NCBI GenBank assembly: GCA_964390695.1
Contig: CAYMKI010000111.1
Location: 1 to 11,582 of the forward strand
Direction: 5' to 3'
Source of the DNA: CAWACC01 sp964390695
GTDB taxonomy: Bacteria; Chlamydiota; Chlamydiia; Chlamydiales; Parachlamydiaceae
Length of the DNA stretch: 11,582 nt
Below are positions 1 to 5,759 of the stretch, piece by piece. Each line of letters starts with the position of its first letter. The stretch's first letter is position 1. Below the pieces are notes generated by a model. That model ran no database searches, was not told the origin of the DNA, and saw only the letters and a program-made list of their open reading frames with translations. A program made the position numbers and the translations under genes.

Positions 1-2512
1 GTGGAATGAGCATTTGACCTATGGCGACATCTACCTGCGCAATGAATATGAATGGAGCCATTATAATTTTAATAAATCAAGTGCCGAGATGTGGTTCAGG
101 CACTTTGAAGATTACGAAAAAGAAGCCAAACGCCTGATCGGCGAAAATTTACCCATCCCGGCCTATGATTTTGTCATCAAAGCCTCTCATGCTTTTAACA
201 TGCTGGACGCCAGAGGGGTAATCTCTGTCACCGAAAGGACCGGCTACATCGCTAGAATTCGAGACCTGGCCTGCCTGGTAGCTAAAGAATACATGAAAAG
301 CCGCGAAGAACAAGGCTTCCCTCTTCTCAACCGCTTCGCAAATAAGCAAAAAGTCGAATCAGAAAAGGCTCATGCCGCCATCCCTCATACACTCCTCGGT
401 GCCAACACCGAAAATAGAGATGACTATCTTTTAGAGATCGGATCTGAGGAACTACCAGCCACATTCGTACCGATAGGTTGCCACAATCTAGAAAACGCCC
501 TCAGAAACTTACTCGAAAAAGAACATCTAGCTTTCAAGTCTATTACAAGTTATGGAACCCCACGCAGACTGGCAGTTTTCGTAGAAGGCTTAGTCCACGG
601 CAGATCACCCCAAACCAGCGAGAAGAAAGGCCCGGCTCTCAGCTCTGCCTTCGATTCTGAAGGAAAAGTCACCCCCGCCGGTGCTGGTTTCTTTAAATCC
701 TTGGGTATACCTTCCCCAGACCTTGCCGAACTAAAGACAGGAAAAATTCCTCTGATAGAAATTCGCTCTATCAAAGGCACCGATTATCTTTACGGACACG
801 TACAAACTCCAGGCAAAGCTGCTGCTGAAATCCTCGCCGAACAATTGCCGGGGCTTATCCTCAATCTGGATTTCCCGAAGAAGATGCGCTGGGGGGATCT
901 AGATATCACCTATGCAAGACCCCTGCGATGGATCGTTTCGCTCTTCGGTCAGCATGTCATCCCCTTTACAGTGGGCAACGTGCATGCCGACAGACTCTCC
1001 TCCGGTCATCGTCAGCTAAACTATCAGGATATTCGTCTGGACAAAGCTCAAGATTACCTTCCTAGACTCAGAGAACACCATGTCATCGCCGATATCCATG
1101 AAAGGAAGAAAGAGATCCTTTCCCAATTGGCGGCCTTAGAGCAGCAATTGAACGGAAAAGCCGTCAGTGGCGATAAAGTGCTTCCACAAGTTGTCAATTT
1201 AGTGGAATATCCCTTTTTAGTCGCTGCCAATTTCGATGCAGCTTACCTCAAAGCGCCTAAAGAAGTATTGATATCCGAAATGGTAGAGCATCAAAAATAC
1301 TTCCCAATGGAAAATAAGGATGGCTCATTGCAGAATGTTTTCATCATCACTGCCAACACCCATCCTAACGCCATCATCAGCGAAGGTAACCAGAAAGCCC
1401 TATCTCCAAGGCTGAATGATGGTGTCTTCCTCTACGAACAAGGCTTAAAAGCCACCTTAGACCATTATAACGAAAAATTGAAAAGCATCACCTTTCAAAA
1501 AGAACTTGGCAGCGTCTACAACAAAGTAGAAAGAATTATTGGCAACACCCAAATACTGCAAAAACTTCTAGGCATAAGCTCTGCGAATAAAGCTCTGAGA
1601 GCAGCCCAATTATGCAAAGCGGATCTAGCCTCTGAGATGGTCTATGAATTCCCTGAATTGCAAGGCATTATTGGCCGGTATTACGCTCTGGCTCAAGGTG
1701 AGGATGCTGAAGTCGCCCAAGCAATTGAAGAACACTGGATGCCTAAAGGGGAAAATGCCCCCTTGCCGGAAACACCGACAGGCATCCTCGTCAGCCTCGC
1801 AGATAAATTTGATAACCTCTTAGGCTGTTACGCTGCCAACTTAAAACCCACCTCATCCAGCGATCCTTATGCTTTGCGCCGCCAGGTGTTGGGTATTATA
1901 AAAATTCTGATAAAAGACCAATTTCGCCTCCCCCTTCGCGAGGTATTGAGAGCTTGTTCTCAACATTTTGCTTCCATTTCAGCGCAGCAACGCGAAATAC
2001 TGCTATCAGAAATTGAAACGTTTATCCTTAACCGCATCAAGACGGTATTTTTAGATTACGGTCTAAGCAAAGATGAAATCGAAGCCGGCCTTGCGCAAGG
2101 CGTTGAAGATGTTTATGACGCCTTCTGCCGAGTCCAAGCCTTGCATAAATTCCGCCATCAGCACGCCCAATTCCCTCTGCTCTACGAAGTCTATAAGAGA
2201 GCCAAAGGACAAATCGGCACACATGCTGAAACTACTTTTTCAGAAGCCTTGCTGATTGAATCCGCGGAGAAAGAGCTTCATCAACAATTGAACCGAGCCG
2301 AAATACAATATTCCGAAATGATGAAGCAACGCGATTATGATAAAGCCTATGAAGTCTTGGCTCAGATACAGCCAGCCTTGGCTTCTTTGTTCGATCATGT
2401 AAAAATCTTGGCGGAAGATCCTAAATTGCAAAACAACCGCATCGCCTTGCTGCGTCGAGTTTTTGCCCTTTTTGCCGGATTGTTGGACTTTAGCAAGATA
2501 CAAGTAGCATAG
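1..2512 (+). CDS. glyQS: Glycyl-tRNA synthetase, fused alpha-beta chain (5' partial)
   Basis: Charges tRNA-Gly with glycine in the cytoplasm. The reading frame is open at the left edge (codons Trp-Asn-Glu-His from base 2), so the true start and most of the alpha (GlyQ) catalytic part lie outside. Visible in order, counting from the TTG at base 14: the end of the alpha chain with the GlyQ-like stretch YGDIYLRNEYEWSHYNF and an ending GFPLLN at about residue 106; a linker at about 107-135; then the beta (GlyS) chain opening with YLLEIGSEELPA, followed by KKMRWGDLDITYARPLRW at about 291-308, and a C-terminal helical anticodon-binding region ending LLDFSKIQVA. In most bacteria the two chains are separate proteins; a single fused chain of about 1000 residues is usual in Chlamydiae. 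The frame crosses the junction without a stop, so this is a true fusion. The stop TAG is one base before the next gene, implying co-transcription. Family assignment is secure. Confidence 0.96.
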   Translation, partial: WNEHLTYGDIYLRNEYEWSHYNFNKSSAEMWFRHFEDYEKEAKRLIGENLPIPAYDFVIKASHAFNMLDARGVISVTERTGYIARIRDLACLVAKEYMKSREEQGFPLLNRFANKQKVESEKAHAAIPHTLLGANTENRDDYLLEIGSEELPATFVPIGCHNLENALRNLLEKEHLAFKSITSYGTPRRLAVFVEGLVHGRSPQTSEKKGPALSSAFDSEGKVTPAGAGFFKSLGIPSPDLAELKTGKIPLIEIRSIKGTDYLYGHVQTPGKAAAEILAEQLPGLILNLDFPKKMRWGDLDITYARPLRWIVSLFGQHVIPFTVGNVHADRLSSGHRQLNYQDIRLDKAQDYLPRLREHHVIADIHERKKEILSQLAALEQQLNGKAVSGDKVLPQVVNLVEYPFLVAANFDAAYLKAPKEVLISEMVEHQKYFPMENKDGSLQNVFIITANTHPNAIISEGNQKALSPRLNDGVFLYEQGLKATLDHYNEKLKSITFQKELGSVYNKVERIIGNTQILQKLLGISSANKALRAAQLCKADLASEMVYEFPELQGIIGRYYALAQGEDAEVAQAIEEHWMPKGENAPLPETPTGILVSLADKFDNLLGCYAANLKPTSSSDPYALRRQVLGIIKILIKDQFRLPLREVLRACSQHFASISAQQREILLSEIETFILNRIKTVFLDYGLSKDEIEAGLAQGVEDVYDAFCRVQALHKFRHQHAQFPLLYEVYKRAKGQIGTHAETTFSEALLIESAEKELHQQLNRAEIQYSEMMKQRDYDKAYEVLAQIQPALASLFDHVKILAEDPKLQNNRIALLRRVFALFAGLLDFSKIQVA

Positions 2513-2513
2513 C

Positions 2514-2933
2514 ATGGAAGCGTTCTCTTTATGTCCCTGTGGTAGTGGGTTGAGCTATGATGTTTGCTGCAGCCTCTACCATCAAGGGACTAAAACTCCA
2601 GAAAACGCCCTACTCCTAATGAAATCGAGATATTCTGCCTATGCTCGCCACCAGTATGATTACATCATCTCCACCACATATCCTAAGAGCCGAATTTATC
2701 TAAAAAATCAGGCCTTGTGGCGCAGCGAGATCAAGAGATTCTCATCTGCCACAAAATTTATCAAACTAGAAATATTCGACTATAGTCCGGGCACTACCGA
2801 AAGCTTTGTCACCTTTGGCGCTTACCTTCAGCAGGGTGAAACTGATGCCTCTTTTAAAGAAATTAGCCGTTTCATTTTGGATAACCACAAGTGGTACTAC
2901 ATGGACGGCCAACTTTTTCCAATAAATGATTGA
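2514..2933 (+). CDS. YchJ/UPF0225 family protein with SEC-C zinc motif
   Basis: A 139-residue protein of the YchJ (UPF0225) family. The N-terminus carries the SEC-C zinc-binding pattern: CPCGSG at residues 7-12 followed by a Cys-Cys pair at 18-19, giving ligands Cys7, Cys9, Cys18 and Cys19. It is followed by the family signature MKSRYSAYARHQYDYI at about 36-51 and an NTF2-like fold ending in a Trp/Tyr-rich strand (WYYMDGQLFP). The exact biochemical role of the family is not established; SEC-C motifs bind zinc and occur in SecA and many small accessory proteins. The ATG lies one base after the glyQS stop, with no clear Shine-Dalgarno sequence, so it is probably translated by coupling or re-initiation. 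Length is in the usual range and nothing is truncated. Confidence 0.88.
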   Translation: MEAFSLCPCGSGLSYDVCCSLYHQGTKTPENALLLMKSRYSAYARHQYDYIISTTYPKSRIYLKNQALWRSEIKRFSSATKFIKLEIFDYSPGTTESFVTFGAYLQQGETDASFKEISRFILDNHKWYYMDGQLFPIND

Positions 2934-3192
2934 ACTTAGACAGTAAATATAATTGTACGCAATGAAAGATTAGGCGCTTACATCGATATTGTCAAAAGGC
3001 TGTTTACAGATTTGCAAAACATCCTCTTATTTTGCGTGAACAGTTACGATAATAAATGTATATTAAAAGTCTTATCTAGCACTCATCCGTGCTGCAAAAC
3101 CCTATTGCACCTATTTTAGGTGAAAAAAATCACACAATTTCAAGTCGCATTAGCGGCTTAAATTCATGTGATTTCATAGATTTTAGAAAGTA
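2934..3192. other. AT-rich non-coding spacer with small hairpins
   Basis: No credible gene on either strand. The stretch holds small hairpins: AGCAC/GTGCT at 3079-3083/3089-3093, the perfect CACCTA-TTT-TAGGTG at 3108-3122, and a larger imperfect hairpin at 3127-3174. No strong rho-independent terminator for the glyQS-ychJ transcript is visible. A 10-mer TTGTCAAAAG at 2989-2998 recurs in the same orientation at 3501-3510, enclosing all the palindromic material. I see no tRNA cloverleaf. Confidence 0.6.
3127..3174. repeat. Imperfect hairpin with AAATCACA/TGTGATTT outer arms
   Basis: The outer arms, 3127-3134 and 3167-3174, are perfect 8-base complements. The inner part pairs imperfectly and closes with CGC-ATTA-GCG. 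It lies just left of the larger palindromic element. Its right half (GGCTTA...CAT...ATTTC) resembles the reverse complement of sequence just right of that element, so it may be a diverged outer extension of the same inverted repeat. Confidence 0.5.
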
Positions 3193-3449
3193 ACGCGATG
3201 AGCGAATTTCTGACGCTGCTTCCGCAGCTAAATTAATATTTGCATATTCGCCCCCACGTTCCGCTCGCTAAAGCTCGCTTCACGCGGGGCTCTAAACTTA
3301 AAGCCGCTACCGCAGCCTTTGGGGCGGCAGCCCCAGAAGTCTGTAGCCCCGCGTGGAGGCCATGTGCTACGCACTTGCCTGAACGTGGGGTATAAAATGT
3401 AATAAATATTAAGCTGCGGAAGCAGCGACAGATAAGTCGCAAATTGCGT
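3193..3449. repeat. Nested palindromic element with about 69-bp inverted arms (MITE-like)
   Basis: The left arm 3193-3261 and right arm 3381-3449 are imperfect reverse complements, sharing the core CGCTGCTTCCGCAGCT and ending inward with CCCACGTTC. Inside, a second inverted pair, CACGCGGGGCT at 3281-3291 and AGCCCCGCGTG at 3343-3353, brackets a GC-rich centre with the perfect hairpin TGGGGC-GGCA-GCCCCA. The core is clearly more GC-rich than the AT-rich flanks. No transposase is encoded. The architecture fits a non-autonomous miniature element or a dispersed intergenic palindromic repeat. One copy is visible here, so dispersal through the genome is inferred, not shown. Confidence 0.75.
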
Positions 3450-3468
3450 GAAATTATGTAATAAGCCA

Positions 3469-3509
3469 TTTTAACAAATCATTGGGCGAAGCCTGATGAT
3501 TTGTCAAAA
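3469..3509. repeat. Long hairpin with 14-bp arms
   Basis: The arms TTTTAACAAATCAT and ATGATTTGTCAAAA pair with one mismatch. The inside closes again as GGC-GAA-GCC. It lies between the palindromic element and the minus-strand terminator. It could be a backup terminator on the minus strand (a short T run follows in that direction) or part of the repeat cluster. Confidence 0.5.
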
Positions 3510-3519
3510 GTCCAGTTAA

Positions 3520-3544
3520 AACCCAGAACATCGCGCTCTGGGTT
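3520..3544 (-). terminator. Likely rho-independent terminator of the phnW-phnX transcript
   Basis: Perfect 8-bp stem AACCCAGA/TCTGGGTT (3520-3527 and 3537-3544) with a 9-base loop, 22 bases past the phnX stop. On the minus strand the stem runs into TTTTAACT, with another T run a little further on. The T tract is short, so efficiency is uncertain, but position and orientation fit. Confidence 0.6.
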
Positions 3545-3566
3545 CTATGAAGGCTGCAGCAAAACC

Positions 3567-4496
3567 TTATTTTTCAATATCCAATTCCACGCTGCGCGGC
3601 TTTTCTCCATTGGCTAAACGTGCATTAATCAGTTTGATCACCGTGGGGAGCGAGTTAATATTCGGAACCACATAGTCTGCGCCGGCTTCGTAGAGCTGAC
3701 TCTCTGCAATCATGAGCTCGCCTTGCAAGATATCTCCAGGAGTATCTACCAATTCCTGCCAGTTTTTTCCCAGGTAATTACCCGTTGCTGAAAGCCCTAC
3801 CGTCCATGTTCCCGACGATGAAACTGCTTTCATGGCTTTACCTTCTTGAATATCGCCGCGTGTATCCCCTATTTTTAACACTTCCTCAGGATCCAACACG
3901 CCAGCTTGCTGCATATTATCTTCCACCATATACCAATAGGGTCTGGCTTTGGGAACTTGAGAAGCACTTGTAAAGACATCTGGAAAGTAGCCCTGTTCTT
4001 TGGCTTTACTTAGCAACAGCTCATTCATTTCCTGATTAAATCCAGTAGTAGAACCTATCAATACGCCATAGTCGCGCCTGATGTCCGAAATTGTATCGGC
4101 CAGACCAGGTATGAGTTCTGCGTAGTCTGCCAAACAACTCATCTGAAGCGGGATAAAGTCTGCATACATTTTATCCACATCGCTTTCATTCCAATCCCGA
4201 CCATTTATGTTCCTAAAAGATTGGGAAACATGGTCCAGAGATAAGATGGCCCTGATATGGTCTTTTTTATAAAGCCCCATGGGCTCCCTGGCATCTGCCA
4301 TGCTGATTGGCAGACCATATTTCTCAAATAACTTCAACATAACCACCGAAGGGGCGTAAACTCCGCAGTCATTTGTCGTGCCTGAATTATCCAAAATTAC
4401 CAGTTTAATGCGTTTTGTTTCAGCATCAGCATTTACTTCGACAAACGAACAAAGTATGGTGATAAATAATAATGACTTTTGGCAAAACCTCTTCAT
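3567..4496 (-). CDS. phnX: Phosphonoacetaldehyde hydrolase (phosphonatase) with Sec signal peptide
   Basis: HAD-superfamily enzyme that splits phosphonoacetaldehyde into acetaldehyde and phosphate, the second step of AEP breakdown. Numbering from the upstream ATG at 4502: nucleophile Asp38 in LDNSGTTND, cap-domain Schiff-base Lys79 in PMGLYKKDH, the GSTTG loop at 150-154, RPY at 187-189, and acidic GDTRGD at 212-217. These match bacterial phosphonatases of about 270 residues. Ahead of the catalytic domain is a Sec-type leader: basic KRFCQK, hydrophobic SLLFITILCSFV, and a VNADA cleavage site at about Ala27. The start is placed at the second ATG (Met3, base 4496) because AAGGAG sits 7 bases before it but only 1 base before the ATG at 4502; the 4502 start would overlap the phnW stop as ATGA. 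Oddities: the usual DWAGTTVD reads DNSGTTND, and a few residues are inserted after the GDTRGD loop. Family call is strong; export is inferred. Confidence 0.9.
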   Translation of the reverse strand: MKRFCQKSLLFITILCSFVEVNADAETKRIKLVILDNSGTTNDCGVYAPSVVMLKLFEKYGLPISMADAREPMGLYKKDHIRAILSLDHVSQSFRNINGRDWNESDVDKMYADFIPLQMSCLADYAELIPGLADTISDIRRDYGVLIGSTTGFNQEMNELLLSKAKEQGYFPDVFTSASQVPKARPYWYMVEDNMQQAGVLDPEEVLKIGDTRGDIQEGKAMKAVSSSGTWTVGLSATGNYLGKNWQELVDTPGDILQGELMIAESQLYEAGADYVVPNINSLPTVIKLINARLANGEKPRSVELDIEK

Positions 4497-4498
4497 AT

Positions 4499-5674
4499 TC
4501 ATGCTCCTTGTATATTAATATTTAGCTCTATGAGAACTTTACGAATAGTTTGAATAGCTTCTTCCATCTGTTCTCGATGGAGATCTCCAATACAACCAAT
4601 TCGAAAAGTGTCGGCATGGGTCAATTTTCCAGGATAGACGACAAAGCCCTGTTCTTTAAGCTTATTGTAAAATCGTTGAAAATCATAATTAGGATCATTT
4701 AAGTGATTAAATGTTACGATAATTGGCGCTTGTTTATCTCTAGCAATATAAGTGCGAAAACCCATGGAGTGCATCCCCTCCAAAAGAACATTCAAATTCT
4801 CGGTATAACGCTGATATCTTGCCGCAACGCCGCCCTCTTGTTCTAATTCTTCTAAAGCGCGGTGCAAAGCTAAAAGAACATGTGTCGGAGGAGTAAACCT
4901 CCATTGACCGTTCTTCTCCATATCTTTCCACTGTTCATAAAGGTCCAACGACAATGATTTGGCATTGCCCTGGGACATTTCGACGGAGGTTTTACGAGCA
5001 ATGCAAAATCCCACGCCAGGGACACCTTGCAAACATTTATTAGACGATGCCACCAAAGCGTCAAACTGAATATTTCTGCTATCAATAGGAATGCCTCCAA
5101 AAGCACTCATAGCATCTATGATAAGTTTGCGATTGGCTTTGGCAACTACACTAGCAATCTCCTGCAAGGGATTTAATAGACCTGTGGTAGTTTCACAATG
5201 AACTACAGCCACATGGGTAATTTCGGGATGCAGTTCGAGAGTTTGGGCTAGCAAATTCACATCGACTTGACAATCCTCAGAAAATTCGAGGATACTGTAC
5301 TTTCTGGGGATTTCGTCACAGATTTTAGCCATCCTCTTGCCATATATTCCATTCACTAATAGCAAAATGTGACCTTGTGACGGAACTAAGGAACGAAGGG
5401 TGGCTTCTACAATAAAAGTTCCACAACCTTGCAGCGGAATGGCCACATGAGTTTCTCGAGCATTGACCAGCTCAACTAATCGATTAAGAATCTCGCGGTT
5501 TATGCGTATGAAATCTTTATCGCGCGAGCCGTAGTCGTGCAACATAGCTTCTTTAACCGACAAAGTAGTGGTCAAAGGCCCAGGAGTTAGGAGCCAGGGA
5601 TCTCCGGTTGGACTTAATGAAAACAGTGGAGAGACTGACAGAGCGCTAAATGCTAGAATGGACTTCCAAATCAT
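4499..5674 (-). CDS. phnW: 2-aminoethylphosphonate--pyruvate transaminase with hydrophobic N-terminal extension
   Basis: PLP-dependent class V aminotransferase converting AEP and pyruvate to phosphonoacetaldehyde and alanine, the first step of the pathway completed by the next gene. Visible: LLTPGPLTTT at 28-37 (the usual N-terminus of the family), LQGCGTF at 81-87, HCETTTGLLNP at 159-169, PLP-nitrogen ligand Asp187 in IIDAMSAFGG, PLP lysine Lys213 in SSNKCLQGVPG, SLSLDLYEQW, and YPGKLTHADTFRIGCIG near the C-terminus. The core is full length. The extra N-terminus (MIWKSILAFSALSVSPLFSLS) resembles an export signal or membrane anchor; its cleavage site is unclear because Pro follows the best SLS candidate. 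AAAAGG lies 8 bases before this ATG, and no other Met occurs before the catalytic core, so the extension is probably real. Its stop overlaps the upstream phnX ATG. Confidence 0.93.
   Translation of the reverse strand: MIWKSILAFSALSVSPLFSLSPTGDPWLLTPGPLTTTLSVKEAMLHDYGSRDKDFIRINREILNRLVELVNARETHVAIPLQGCGTFIVEATLRSLVPSQGHILLLVNGIYGKRMAKICDEIPRKYSILEFSEDCQVDVNLLAQTLELHPEITHVAVVHCETTTGLLNPLQEIASVVAKANRKLIIDAMSAFGGIPIDSRNIQFDALVASSNKCLQGVPGVGFCIARKTSVEMSQGNAKSLSLDLYEQWKDMEKNGQWRFTPPTHVLLALHRALEELEQEGGVAARYQRYTENLNVLLEGMHSMGFRTYIARDKQAPIIVTFNHLNDPNYDFQRFYNKLKEQGFVVYPGKLTHADTFRIGCIGDLHREQMEEAIQTIRKVLIELNINIQGA
4504..4509 (-). promoter_or_regulatory. Ribosome-binding site that decides the phnX start
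   Basis: On the minus strand AAGGAG is 7 bases before the ATG at 4496-4494 and only 1 base before the ATG at 4502-4500. Normal spacing favours the second ATG, which also puts the basic residues KR directly at the start of the signal peptide. Confidence 0.7.
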
Positions 5675-5682
5675 AATTTCAA

Positions 5683-5688
5683 CCTTTT
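5683..5688 (-). promoter_or_regulatory. Ribosome-binding site of phnW
   Basis: AAAAGG on the minus strand, 8 bases before the phnW ATG at 5674. It supports translation from this ATG and therefore a genuine hydrophobic N-terminal extension rather than a mis-chosen start. Confidence 0.65.
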
Positions 5689-5722
5689 ATTAACAAAAAA
5701 ATTTAAATAAAACAAGGCCTAC

Positions 5723-5750
5723 GATATATGATTGATGGAAATCTATTCAA
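5723..5750 (-). promoter_or_regulatory. Candidate phnW-phnX promoter
   Basis: On the minus strand TTGAAT (5750-5745, 4 of 6 to a sigma-70 -35 box), 16 bases, then TATATC (5728-5723, 4 of 6 to a -10 box). It would give a leader of about 40 bases. The -35 box lies inside the perfect palindrome at 5739-5757. Given the AT-rich context this is only a plausible match. Confidence 0.3.
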
Positions 5751-5757
5751 TAGATTT
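5739..5757. promoter_or_regulatory. Perfect 19-bp palindrome upstream of phnW (possible operator)
   Basis: AAATCTATT-C-AATAGATTT: two 9-base arms around one base. It lies between the 457-aa gene (stop at 5760) and phnW, and overlaps a candidate -35 box, as a dimeric repressor site would. Alternatively it is a weak AT-rich terminator stem: six T's (5755-5760) end it on the plus strand, but no plus-strand gene is there to terminate. Confidence 0.4.
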
Positions 5758-5759
5758 TT

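Noticed and set aside
2240..2515. Open frame of 91 codons on the minus strand opposite the end of glyQS
   Set aside because: Entirely antisense to the conserved C-terminus of GlyS, with no independent ribosome-binding site or recognisable protein features.
3108..3129. CACCTA-TTT-TAGGTG hairpin as terminator for glyQS-ychJ
   Set aside because: The stem is perfect but is followed by A's on the plus strand, and no T run follows it on the minus strand either.
3233..3469. Open reading frame of 78 codons on the minus strand
   Set aside because: It lies inside the palindromic element. Its reading comes from the inverted repeat, its composition is odd, and no start signal precedes it. Treated as non-coding.
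2934..3566. tRNA or CRISPR in the long spacer
   Set aside because: No cloverleaf with TTCGA-type T-loop and no regularly spaced direct repeats. The repeats present are inverted.
3567..4496. PhnX-like protein as an ordinary HAD phosphatase (beta-phosphoglucomutase type)
   Set aside because: The cap lysine in PMGLYKKDH, the non-Asp residue two positions after the nucleophile, and pairing with phnW fit phosphonatase specifically.
4497..4502. First ATG (4502) as phnX start
   Set aside because: The AAGGAG ribosome-binding site would be only 1 base away. The ATG at 4496 has 7-base spacing. The difference is two residues and does not affect the signal peptide call.
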